This document shows positions 53,041 to 64,000 of a stretch of 64,000 nt of DNA, piece after piece. Within the stretch, counting starts at the first letter, position 1. Each line of letters begins with the position of its first letter. Below the pieces are notes generated by a model that worked only from the letters and a program-made list of their open reading frames with translations, did no database searches and had not been told where the DNA came from. Source of the DNA: Ricordea florida (taxonomy: Eukaryota; Cnidaria; Anthozoa; Corallimorpharia; Ricordeidae); contig OX453276.1 of the NCBI GenBank assembly GCA_949710005.1, positions 23,834,349-23,898,348 of the forward strand. The letters are read 5' to 3'. The position numbers were made by a program, and so were the translations under genes.

Positions 53041-54835
53041 TTGTTCACTAAAATTTACGACAAAAAGTGCAATGTGATTGTAAGGTTTGAGGTCACGGTT
53101 TTCAGAGAACATAAATATAAAATGCGCATGACATGGCTTGTGAAAACGGTCGCAAAATAATTTTTTTTTTATTTCAAAATTTCAATCTGACTGTGTTTTT
53201 TTAATACCTGTTATCCGTATGTTTTGGGAACATTTCAACGGTGAGAACATCTCGTAAAGTGTAATATTATTCTTCCAAAATATTTGCTTTTTGATTGGTT
53301 AATGCCTTGGCTATAATTCCTCATGAGGGTAATAAAGTTCTTGATCAAGTGAAACGAATAAATTTTACCGAAGTTTTGCTTGACTTTGGAAATGCACTCG
53401 CCTTTGTAACGATTCAAGTTACTTTTGCGGTCAGTATTCTGTCCGGGATTAAGCAATTTCCAAGGATTTTCGCAGGGACAAACCAAATTTCTACAGAGTC
53501 CAAAGGCTTAACAACTAGATTTCTCCCTTGCATTTGGTGCTGTGGGAACTACTTTTTTTGTTTTGTTTGGGCTATGTATATAACTGAGTTTCACTTCACA
53601 TCGTGATTATCCATCGGTCACACTAAAAAGCTGCAACGTGTAGGGTTCTTGTCAGCATTTCATCACTGCTGAAAGGTCACTCGATTTTCAAGTCTATAAC
53701 ACTTTTGACTCAGCAAGTAACTTAAGTAAAATAGATGAATCCCAGATCGCAGTTATTCAGTTTAAAGATCTTCGGGAGTAAAATAATGAATTTCACTGCT
53801 TGTTTACAGATTTTTTCTTAGGATTATGTCCGATAGAAGGGCATAGAAAAAGAGAGGAAAGAAAATCTGACCAAGAAGACCAAAGTCCAACTTACCAAGA
53901 GAGAACAATGATTTTGGAGTTTCAAGCGATTTTTCTCGTCAATTGGTCTTGGCTTGTACAGTACTCTGGCACCAGAATTAGGTGAATGCTGCCATGGGGT
54001 GCAGAACACTGAATTCTTTGTTTGTATAAACTTCTAAAATTAGGGGCAAGGTAATTTAAGTCGCAGTTATTCAAACTAACGAGTTGGTAAGTGCACGGTT
54101 TGGATGTTAGTATTTGGTAACCAAGGAAGTAAGACTTACGCCCTGCACGAGTCCTTCGATTTATTAATTTTATAATTCGATTTATGGTATTTCCTTAAGG
54201 TACCTATGGCGGGGTACATTGTAGCTTTGGGATCAAAACGGATTTGGAATCAAAACTAAATATCTTCATCCAAATGTTCTGAAACCAGGAAATGATTTTA
54301 AAAAAACATTTGAAAAGGAGCTATATCTTGTTACCTCTTTGGCGATCGGTCAGCCTGAGACATTTAGAAACCTCTTTGGGTTAATTGTTCTCTGATCTGT
54401 TTTCAAATTTAATTTACGGTGGCTACGGAAAGTTCAGTAAGGAAAATACAGTAGATCGAGTAACTGGCAGAAGCTTTAGAAATCTCCATATCTTTCAGCG
54501 TTACTAACAAAGCGTGAGATTTTTGGCAATTCCTTTAACAACAAACGACTTGAATTTGAATGAACGGTAGACCACCTTTTAATGCCCAAAAGGGGTCCTC
54601 CAACGTTTTTTGGAGAGGTGAAAAAGTTTTCACGAAAATTGGGGTATTCTTTCGATCCAAATTTAGAAAGTAAAGACAATAATCATACTCAATCAAAGAA
54701 CAGCTTCTTGCAACCGCTGTTTTTCCCACGCAAGTGCTTTCTCTAGTTGATGATTATACCCCGCAGTGAAAACTACTATTGTAAATTTAATCTGCCAGGA
54801 TAGTAGTTGCTTCAGCGTTTACTAGGTCAGCAGCA
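53041..54835. other. Intergenic, upstream of PAN/D8C gene
   Basis: Should include that gene's promoter; TATA-like AATATAAAATG lies at 53115-53125 on the plus strand but in no clear promoter setting. A TTTTTGATTGGTTAATGCC box (inverse CCAAT) lies near 53286. No gene or transposon end recognised. Confidence 0.4.
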
Positions 54836-54965
54836 TAAATAAAATATGTGCTTATTGACTGAGTGGAAGGGCCGGACGAGAAAATATTTGACTCGAGGTC
54901 CGTACGTCATGAACGAGAGCCAAATATTCTCCCGTCCGGGCCGACTTGAGCCAACAAGCATTTTA
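54836..54965. repeat. Foldback family F5
   Basis: GGCCGGACGAGAAAATATTTG is mirrored by CAAATATTCTCCCGTCCGGGCC; centre GACTCGAGGTCCGTACG. Outer words TGCTTATTGACTGAG and AACAAGCATTTTATC suggest the termini. Non-coding. Confidence 0.6.
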
Positions 54966-55789
54966 TCATATGAACACTGACGAAGTTTTGAAAATTTGTT
55001 TTTATTAGTTGATAGGATTTTATACAAGCGTTAACCTTCGGATGTGGAATTGATCGTATACCAAATTCTCCAAACTTTTATGTCAGCGAGTGCAAGATGC
55101 CTGCTAGGGCCGGAGAACTACTGCTCAGTAGTAAGAGTGAAAGAGTTAGAGAACTGCTGGTCTATGGAAATCAGTGAGTTTTCAAACTGATTCTCTATAA
55201 ATATGATTGGACAAGAGTCTTGTGGGTCAGTCGCGGAGCAGTTTTGCTATATATTACTCCTCAACTCATAAATAAGTCAAATTATAACACATTTGTTCTC
55301 ACAATGTTTATTGGAAAACATTTACAATGTTTTTAACTCTAGAGAGTTTTTGACTTTCATACAGCCAGAGTCAGATCGTTTTGATAATTTACACGTGAGA
55401 GGTGACAGGTGCAATAAACGTGTTTAAAATGCGTCCTCTTTTTGGCGAGCAAAAGATCGCTGAATTCACTTTGTGCAGTTTAACGTTTGTAATAAATAAA
55501 CGTATATTAGAGCGGTTTATACAGTTGTTTTGGTCTTGCAAAGCTGGCCAATGCAAGCTGATTGGGTCAAAGAATGTCAAGCCACTTTAGAGACTAATCA
55601 GAAGGCAAAATGAAAACCAAACTCAACGAGGTCGCACGCTTTTAGTCGTCAATAAAATCAATCGTTTTCCTAAGTTGCTCAAATTGGAATAAAAAGCAGG
55701 AATTTGCCCTCATAACTACGAAAATTTCGTCTCTACAATTTTGTTTAGTACAATACTCAAAAAGAGTCAATGTCACTAAGAAAACAGTC

Positions 55790-55945
55790 CTTCGTCAAAG
55801 CGAATGACGAAGGGCTAACGCTCGAAGCGTCAGCACCCCTCTCTTTTACCTTACGGTGGTACAAATTACTTCATCAACCTGTTTGATTATCCCAATTTCT
55901 TGTGTTTCAATTCCCCACCGACGCAGCACCAGTAGCTTCTCTACT
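55790..55945 (+). mobile_element. Penelope-like tail fragment with hammerhead-like motif
   Basis: ATGACGAAGGGCTAACG, CTCGAAGCGTCAGC, then TTTACCTTACGGTGGTAC, TTGTGTTTCAATTCCCC and ACCGACGCAGCACCAG follow the family order. GAAGC replaces GAAAC in the core. 5' part and coding region absent. Confidence 0.65.
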
Positions 55946-56227
55946 TCCATATGAATCACGTTCTAACGACAACCACTCAAACATTAGTTGTCAACGATTT
56001 TTGGATGCATGAAGTAGATCATATATTTGCACCTCTGCGGATGGAAACATAGTTGAAGACCTGATACATGCAGCATAAACGAAATTGAAAGAAAATGCAA
56101 AAAGAACAGGCTGATTTAATCGAACCCATGACCTCGTTTTTTGCTTAAAATTGAATCAATGCTGCAAAGGTCAAATCTCCAATTATGCTAGTTCTTAACG
56201 TGAAAACAACAATTCGGTATCACCAGT

Positions 56228-56736
56228 GTCCACTTGTTAGAACTCTCGCGCTATGTCATATTTAATTTAATGACGAAATACGGGAGGTTGCGGGTTCAAA
56301 CCTCGGCCGGACCAACACTCAGGGTCTTAAATTATTTGAGGAGAAAGTGCTGCCGTTGCAGTGACATCTGTAAATGGTTAGACTTTCTAGTCTTCTCGGA
56401 AGAGGACGACAAACCGTAGGACCCGTCTCACAACACTTGTTCCTAATAATCTGTGGGACGTTAAAGAACCCACACAGTGTTCGAAAAGAGTAGGGGACGT
56501 AGTTCCCGGTGTGTTGGTCTATCTCAACGTCTGGTTTCATCTGACAATTCATGCCGTGATGGGTTGGGTGGGTGGGTGAGATCATATATGGACTGATAGC
56601 AGCAGCCAGAGGCGCCTTTACATGCTGACGTCCGATCTCAACCAATAGAAGTGTAAAGCGCCTTTGAACATATTCATATGAAAAAGTGCGCTATATAAAT
56701 TCATTATCATTATCATTATCATCATTATCGGTGGCC
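56228..56736 (+). mobile_element. tRNA-derived SINE
   Basis: A pol III-like head has TTAGAACTCTCGCGCTATG (A-box-like) and GCGGGTTCAAACCTCGGCC (B box GGTTCAAAC near 56294). The body contains GGGACGTTAAAGAACCCAC, and the 3' end reads GTGCGCTATATAAATTCATT followed by ATTATC repeats. This build (tRNA head, conserved body, LINE-like 3' end, simple tail) is that of a SINE. An inserted spacer between A and B boxes is longer than in a tRNA, so it is not a tRNA gene. Confidence 0.7.
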
Positions 56737-57228
56737 ACTATTGAACCGGTGACGTCATGAAATCCAAAGAACTTATCGCATCCAATAAAAACCTTTTCTA
56801 TTCGGTAATGTAATAAACAATTTTCCCCACAAGCAAACCCTGTACACATGAACTACGACATTTGGTTCCATGCAAAAAGGCAAAAAATTAAACAATGAAA
56901 TGAAAAAAGCCGGTAACCATGACGAAAGGCATTTCATTGTTCTGTAAATAACAAACACGGTTTCATCGATTTACATAACATTGTGTTCACGATTGTATTG
57001 ATTTCCTGCAATCCAGGACCTCACTCTGATTTCTATAATCTGGAGGAAGTTCCTTTCTAGTCCCTGCAGAAAATTAAGCACAGAGACATGGAATAAAAAA
57101 GTTCATTCAATCGGACCACTCACACTTCATCACGTTTTTCTGCCACCTTGCTTATAAGAGGGGGCAATTCAAAGGAGAATATCGAGGTTAATGGGTTGTT
57201 ACTTGGGGTTCCTGTATTTGGGGCGGTT

Positions 57229-60200
57229 CTAAAAATCTTGTACTTTCCTTAATAAACTGATAAAAGTCTCTTTTTCATCATTTGCCAGATCGTCTCTCTG
57301 TCTACTGTCATAAGCACACCTTGCAATTTCTTCTATCCACCCACTTTCTTTCAACACATTCCTCAACAGAGGGAAGGAACCTATTAAAGATATCACCACT
57401 TGAGTACCAAGGAACCATAAGTCTGCAATATCCAACCACAATTCTTTAGAAGCCAGAGCCAACTTGCTGCTTTGTGATTGTTCACTAATGGGCAGAATAT
57501 TCTTTGCCTCTTTCAAAAAACAAACTGTAGCTTTTAAGAATGGGACAAAATTTGGCATTGAATTGATATTTTCCTTCTCAGCGTGGTGCTTTATTACCAT
57601 TAAACCGAGTACCACTAAATTTGCCAAAAGAATGATATCCTTCCCTGAGGCAACCAACTCGGGAACATGATTCACTGCATGCAATCCAAGCTCTTCAAAA
57701 ACCTTGTCATTTGATGCAAGTTGCAGCTCGGTAACAGCAATGTTCAAGAATATGCCAAGCAGTAAAACAAGACTTGACTTAGCATCCTGTGGATCTGAGC
57801 TGGCTTCCTCCGATTTTTTCCATGCTTTCCACTGAAGAAAGAAGTACTTCAAAAGAAGTTCATGGCCTTTGCTCTCGATCAAGATTTTGCGAGGTTTTTC
57901 ATCTGCTGAAAGATGGCATAACGGTGGAAGAAGGAATCTAAGCATATTAAAATCACTTTGACATCTTTTCCTTGCTGTGCCATCTGCACTCCTCTCACTT
58001 ACAAAGGAAACTGACTTGGCTTCACCTGTAGGTTTTGACTCAACAGAGCCAGCTGGTTGAATATCTGGAGAGGAAAAGGTAGAATTGGTTGCAATGTTCT
58101 TGCATTTCCCTTTTCATTATCATATTGAACTTAAAATTATAACAACTCTATCGCATAATTTTTCCTGACAATCATTCTATTAAATTATTATTCTCTGAAA
58201 TCTATGCAAATCATGAAATCGATGAGGGGGTTAGAAATTATTACAATTTACTGTAAAGTAAAAAACTTACATTAACTATAGGCAAAAGCATGTAACATAC
58301 AAAAATGCTTGCAAAACTTCACAGTTGGTGATCTTTATTTATTGAAACTTTCAGCTCTATCATATGAATGTGCCTCTTGTATGTTGTTATTCAACTTTAA
58401 CTTTTTTTGTTCCTGGTCTTATAATCACAATATGTACATAATGAACAACATACAAGCACATGTAGCAAAAGGAAAAGTTGAACCTTTAACATTTGCACCA
58501 CAATCAGCTGAATGATTGGACAAAGAAGATGCTATGAACAGTGAAAACACTGGTGGAACGCTTGGCAGATTTTAAGGAGTTATGAATTGCTGCATGTATG
58601 TGTACATGGATATAAGACCTCAATGCTCTAGTATAATACGATACAATGATAATGATAACAAAAATGAATTTATATAGCGCACTTTTTCATGTGAATATGT
58701 TCAAAGGCACTTTACACTTCTATTGGGTGAGATCGGACGTCATACAATCACACTATTACTATTCGTGTGTACTTTACATTACCTGTTGCAAAAGACATCA
58801 GTTCCGTTGCTAGCTTAATTAAAAAGGGAAGCAATAAGCATACATCATCTTGCAGAGCAGCAGTTTCCTCTGCCATCCAAGCACACAAGACTCGCACTGA
58901 GGCAAGCACTACTTGTCTCTCCTCTTCAGCCATCGTAGTTACATGTTGCAAAGTAGATATAGACAGGAGGTATCTAATCACTGCTTGCATAGCATCTGTT
59001 ACCAAACCATACACACTTGGTAAGCTGCTTTGAATTGCTGCTGGCAAAGAAATGCCACTTTCCAATGAGTTAGGATTGGAAACATTTTCTAGAACAAATC
59101 CAATTGCCTTCTCTAGAATGTTGTAACAGCTGGATAACAGAATCGTTTGCAAGTTGACCTCTTCTAGAGTCCTGCCATCCAAAATCATTCTTGTTTCAAC
59201 GGCAGCTAAAGTAATGCACAGAATGAACAGTCCCTGGGAATCCATATCAGCACAGTCAATCATCCATTTCATTCCAACATGTTCACAAACTTCAGAGACC
59301 AGAACTAGGGCTGGGTCTCTCTGTTCAGATGTTACTTTGGATTGCAGTATATCTTTCAAACCATAGTAAATGTCCTTCAGCCATTGTCCTTGGCATGATC
59401 TTTCAATCACTGTAGCCTTCGCAGTTCCAAGAAATGAAGTAAGTACCTTGCAGAGCTGAAATTTAGAGCTATCTTGTGTTTCCTTAAATCTCATACTCAG
59501 AGTATTCAGGACCTCAATGAGACCATCTTCATTCGTTTCCCACAGCTCTCTGGCATAAAAATGTTGTATTCTTAGTAAAATATCCACAGCGGGGTCAGCT
59601 CTAGAAGGCCTTTTCCCTATAACTATGCAAAGTGCTGCTGCAGTTTCCTTTTCCAAAAGAACTTTGCAGCCTTTGGATGTTGAAGCCAACAGCAGAAGAA
59701 TTTGATAACAATCTTCAATGTAACTGAAATTCTACAAAAAAAAAATGCATTAATGCAAGATGTTATGTAAGTGAGCAGGAAATAAACAAGGAAAGGAAGC
59801 AAAGAGCAAGGAAGCTGGAGGTGACTGACAGTTGACAGCCTACACAACCATGCAGATCTCAATCCATAGTGTCTGTCACAATATCTAATACACTCTAGCT
59901 ATCATGTCAGCCTTTGAAAGATTGAAACACTAAAAATCTTTCGAAACTTACAGTTACAACGATTTATCATGAAGGCAATTTCCTCCATTGACTTGAATTC
60001 ATTCTGCCCAGTCCATGCACTCTTATGGTATTCTGCATATTTACACAAGTTATTCAACTCAATAACTTCACATTGAGTTAGATAACTTTTTTATTAAGTT
60101 CTATAACTTTTTCTTGAGCTTGATAACTTTTATCAAGCTCGACTAGCAGTGGTGGCAAACGCTATCATACTCAAATCAATACTTGAGGACAATTAGTGTT

Positions 60201-62377
60201 CATCAAGCTTGGTTCCCCAGAAACAAATATTGATCTGATAACTTTTATCGAGTTTAACTTAAGCAGTGATGGCAAGGGAAATAGTACTCGAATCATTACT
60301 CGAATGTGACTAGTGTTAAGTAACGCTCCGGCTAAGCACGATAGTACGAACGGCACTGGAATGCAAGGAATGTCCGCTGCGGCACCTTCATAATTGGCTC
60401 AAATAATTAAAATGGAGCCTTCTAATTGGTTAAAATTCCTTTTCTTACGATTTCTCCACGATATAGGCCGATTACATCCTCGGAAATACCGAAAATAGAA
60501 AGATTAGGTCACGAACTATTGTTATGCAAATTCGGAGAAAAATCGTATGTGAGCGTCACGAGTTTCGTTACTCCCAAAGGCCAGAGTTCATGTTACATCC
60601 GGGACTGCGCCATCTTGCGTGCTAAAATTTGACGTTATTTTCAACATTTAGTCGAGCTCAAATTTGTAAATAACAAATCTCATTTGTAAATTGTTGTAGA
60701 TACTTTTCAATCACATTCTCTGAGAGAATTTCTCGATGCCTTTTTCTGCTTCGTGTTGTTGTCGCGTCACGACGAGTGGGAACCATACAGAGATTGATGA
60801 TAAACATCTGATGCAGTCCACTCGCGAGGAAGCTGCTATCCTGAACTTTTCTTCGGACGCGAAAAACAAATCCCGCGAGAGAAAGCTTTTTGTTTATTTT
60901 CGATCAAGACCAGAAGTTGAAGCCAATTGCAATGAGCTTGAGGCAAGCTTTCAGTTTTGTAGCTCACAAATCTCACCTTGCGTAATTGTGGGCGAATGTG
61001 TAAAACGCAAACAACGCTAATTGAGGTCAACGAAAGACACAAGCACCATGTGTGTTCTCTATTTTCCTTATTCCGTTGTTTTTATTGTCACTGTGTTATT
61101 TCTAGTCTTTGATTTTGTTTTTAGCGATTGCGTGCCTTCGCACCGAGATGACAATTTTTAGTTCACTGTTCTGCTCAAGACTATAACAACAAGAGGACTT
61201 CATTCTTGCCAAGACCTTCCCGTGATTGGCAGATGAAGAAATTGATTTTGGCCTATCTGATGTCAAGATGTTCCACATCATCGGCAACAGACGAGCTCCT
61301 ATTTAGAACGAACATCTACATTCTGAAAGAACAAACTCAGTGCAGCAAACGAACCACGGGTAGTCGAACCCAAGTTTGGGGGTATCGAATTTACGAAGCT
61401 GTCAAATTTTTGATGAAAGCAAGAAACATTTATTGTGTTCAGCGAGATCGATCTCCAAATAAGGTTTTCCTCACATACGATTTTTTTCGTACTTTGCATG
61501 TGCATGTATCTTTATATAATGAAGTCATTTTATAAAGTTCCAGTGTTGCAATCGAACTTAAATGGCTTAGATTTTGGAAAAAGCGTTTGAATTTCGCGCT
61601 AATAACGAATTGTCCAATGAAGAAGCTCATGTTAACTTAATTAACACGTTTCCTCATCCTGACTACTAACGGCTCCTTGTGCCGCAGGCCTATTGTTTTC
61701 GCTATCGTGGCTACCCGGAGCGCTACTTAATTGAGCTTGGTTCCAGAACAAATATTGATCAAATGACAATGGGTAGTTCTCTATGTTACCCCACACACCC
61801 CATACTGTTTTGTTTTACGAAAACAAGAAATGCTTGCATGCGCATCACCCTGGACAAAACAGCCACAGCATACTGTACATTGTGAAATATGGGATGATAC
61901 AGAAACCTGGCCCCAAGGAAAAGTCATGGGGCCAAACTGATCAGAACTAATATTTGCATAGAAACCGTCCACGTAACATCGTTAGCTACCAATTCGTACC
62001 TCTTCTGTATTTTCTATGCACTCCACCAGTAAGGGCACCTTAGCAACCATTTGAGGATGAAAGAGTAGATCTTCGTCGGTTGAAAAGCAGGCAAGAATTG
62101 CTATCGCCAATGAACGATATATATCCTTTGGGCAATCGCTAGGTACGTTGGTAGTGTTCAGAAGACGATTGATAAACGAGAATCCAACGGCATCGAAAAG
62201 TCTTCGCCTTCCAGATGAATCAACGCTGTCGGAACGCACAAGTTGTGTTATCAAAAGCAGCGCTGCAAAGCGTTCTGTATCGTTTCTTGCAGCTTGCAGA
62301 ACTGCGATGCATTTTTCAATGGAGGAAGATTGTTTTTGAGCTTCCTCATCACGATTTGGAAACGCTTCTTCCGCCAT
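57229..62377 (-). CDS. NCDN: Neurochondrin (3 exons)
   Basis: Exons 62377-62000, 59731-58783 and 58064-57229 join in phase (donors GAG|GTACGA and ACAG|GTAATG; acceptors TTTGTAG and CTCTCCAG) to 720 aa, against 729 in human. The start MAEEAFPNRDEEAQK is the first Met before the conserved frame. Family hallmarks along the chain: ERFAALLLITQLV, RRRLFDAVGFSFINRLL and SLAIAILACFSTDEDL (exon 1), YIEDCYQILLLLAST, SSKFQLCKVLTSFL and VLASVRVLCAWMAEETAALQ (exon 2), MLRFLLPPLCHL and ADLWFLGTQVVISLI (exon 3). Neurochondrin is an all-helical, armadillo-like cytosolic adaptor; in vertebrates it supports neurite growth, restrains CaMKII and binds receptors such as mGluR5. A cnidarian role is not established. 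Intron 1 is 2.3 kb, intron 2 0.7 kb with a SINE piece. Confidence 0.9.
58640..58742 (-). mobile_element. SINE 3' end fragment in NCDN intron 2
   Basis: Reverse orientation of the 3' end of the 56.2 kb SINE: minus strand reads ACGTCCGATCTCACCCAATA, GAAGTGTAAAGTGCC and GTGCGCTATATAAATTC, then a tail of TTATCATT units. 5' truncated at TGACGTCC. It ends 40 bp from the donor of NCDN exon 2, same strand as NCDN. Confidence 0.75.
59732..61999. other. NCDN intron 1
   Basis: About 60040-60260 has repeated AACTTTTATCAAGCTCGA / GAGCTTGATAACTTTT words forming small hairpins, and GCTTGGTTCC...AACAAATATTGATC recurs at 60207-60240 and 61733-61762, possibly the two ends of one ~1.5-kb insertion. Open frames at 60736-61020 and 61206-61535 carry no known domain. 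TTAATTGGCTC-type boxes occur near 60393 and 60423. Confidence 0.4.
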
Positions 62378-64000
62378 AACTTTTTCAATCAACCACGTGC
62401 CACAAGAATACCAGATACTCGGACACTTGACCAAGAGGGGCAGGGCAAAAGTAACAAAAAAACAAAACTTCAACAATTAGACATCTTGTCCAACAATAAT
62501 GTCGCTACAAGCCAATGGACAAGAGGAGAAATAGGCCGAAACAAAAATAATTTGTAAATACATTTACATAATAAAAGCTAGATGCAAATTTCTATGAGTC
62601 GTTGTTTTAAAATCTCTTCCCTACCCGTCCCTCCCTACCTACCAAATATTATGTTAACGCATAACGAAAAGGGATAGCCAGCTGACAAATGGTAGGCTCA
62701 AACTGTTACTCGAGCAACATGGCGGACATGGCGGCTATCGGAATTCAATGTTTATTCTCCTAGTTCTGATAGGTATGGCTTCTAATCAGAAATAACCAAA
62801 TAACAACTTCATGGCCAGTTTGCTTGGGCATCTACACATCTGGTCATTTAAGAAATTTGCGAAGGGTGCAGGTCAGTAAATGTGTTGTGATTTGAATTCA
62901 AAGGCAATTTAGTTTTAGTATGTTATGGTTCAATTTTGGCTAGATTTCAGAACACCCGTCCACTTATTTACATACTGATGAATAACAATAGTTATTGTAA
63001 TATGCCTCGCTCTTCAAAAGCCTCCGACACATGTAAATGAAGTGGACGGGCAATTTTTTCCTTCGTTGAAATTTGTTTTCCTTTGTTTTTTTGGTATGCT
63101 ACATCATGATGTATGATAATGGTGGAAATAAAGGATAATAAGATTTAAGCCACGGATAAAATTGAACCACGCCATTTACATAAATAAGCTCTGTGGATTC
63201 GAAGGGTAGACCAGAGGGGGTTTAGAAGAGACAATATCAATAGAATGTTCCAGCAGACAGATACAGAGTGTGGAGCTGTTGAGTTGTTCCAGCTTTAGAT
63301 TGTTCATAGCAAAATTTAAAGAACTGTATAAGACGCACCGATTCGAAATGTCATGTAAATAGACCCTGGGAGTGAAAGGTGTAATTGAAATCTGAAAATG
63401 TTCTAGACTGGAGGATGGAGTCTGGATCTGTCACTGGACTGACAAATATCTTTTTGCAAAACCTCAGACACTTGCTGAAATTATAAGTTGTAACCTTTTT
63501 CTTGTTTCATGTATTATTTTTATTGGCATTGGATTTAAATGACAACCTTTCAAAGCTGAACTTTATAAGATTTGCACTTCACAGGCTTGACAAGGCAATA
63601 ATGTTAGCAAAGTTCTGCATTCTACTGTGTAGCCTGTTGTTTTTTCAGGCCAGATTGTATTGGCATAAAAATTGTTACATTCTATGAGGGTCAAATAACA
63701 TTTCCATCTGCAGTGCAAAGTTATGGTTTATTTTTGTTGTATGAAAATTTTTTGGGTGATACAACAAGTATAGAATTACGCAAATGTATTATCCTGTATT
63801 GTGACTGAATTTTTAATGATAACACGTATAAAGCATTCTAAATGTTTTCAAAGAATGAAACACTACAGCTAAAGAATGCGTGATGAAATTTGGGGTAAGG
63901 GCCAAGCATCATTCAACAGGACTTTGATTGTTTATCATGACAGGTTCAGATATCGGAACACACATTTATCATGAAAAGGCCTCAGGTGCAGGTAAAGTGT
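62378..64000. other. NCDN upstream region to window end
   Basis: Two overlapping YY1-like ACATGGCGG words (62716-62735) lie about 340 bp upstream of the NCDN start codon. From 62780 to 64000 the DNA is AT-rich with no recognised exon or transposon terminus. Confidence 0.4.
62716..62735. promoter_or_regulatory. Double YY1-like site in NCDN promoter
   Basis: AACATGGCGGACATGGCGGC holds two ACATGGCGG words 9 bp apart. YY1 recognises AANATGGCG and often sits near transcription starts; use here is inferred from the position before NCDN. Confidence 0.4.

Noticed and set aside
56285..56310. tRNA gene suggested by a B box
   Set aside because: A and B boxes are too far apart and no acceptor stem pairs; the context is a SINE.
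60736..61020. 94-codon open frame in NCDN intron 1
   Set aside because: No family signature, surrounded by repeat-like DNA; no supporting promoter or exon partner.

Overview
The window is nuclear DNA from an animal, most probably a cnidarian such as a stony coral. Coding sequence is split into short exons with GT/AG introns, the gaps are AT-rich and crowded with decayed transposons, and the repeat types (Penelope-like, DIRS-like and L2-like elements, a tRNA-derived SINE, many foldback MITEs, a Polinton-type polymerase relic) fit a cnidarian. The species call is inference; the exon structures below were read directly and every junction checked for splice signals and phase.

Four cellular genes are supported. 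(1) A SPATA6-like gene, minus strand, 8 exons between 10631 and 3947, 358 aa. (2) A USP53/USP54-like deubiquitinase, plus strand, 16 exons between 12052 and 36254, 1053 aa, with catalytic Cys, His and Asp present. Genes 1 and 2 are divergently arranged around a 1.4 kb interval with two perfect TGACGTCA sites. (3) A small secreted protein with a PAN/apple-like domain and a D8C (uromodulin-type) domain, minus strand, 3 exons between 53040 and 49148, 258 aa. (4) Neurochondrin (NCDN), minus strand, 3 exons between 62377 and 57229, 720 aa.

The rest is a layered record of mobile elements. 1-3.9 kb: foldback repeat, a Penelope-like tail split by a Harbinger-type MITE, and a LINE 3' end. 4-36 kb: the SPATA6/USP pair, whose introns hold MITEs, foldbacks, minisatellites, a family-B DNA polymerase relic and a Penelope-like GIY-YIG relic. 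38-43.4 kb: a decayed DIRS-type element and a LINE endonuclease fragment. 44-48 kb: a TTAA-flanked element and an L2/CR1-like LINE split by a MITE, then a 70-bp minisatellite. 53-57 kb: gene-poor, with a Penelope tail and a SINE.

The most unusual signals are: hammerhead-ribozyme-like cores in two Penelope-type repeat families, one of which seems to have seeded a large intronic minisatellite; two different TTA-target MITEs inserted within about 30 bp of the same place in two copies of one Penelope tail; and several unrelated foldback families that carry the same CCAATCA box. I saw no tRNA, rRNA, CRISPR or bacterial-type operon.
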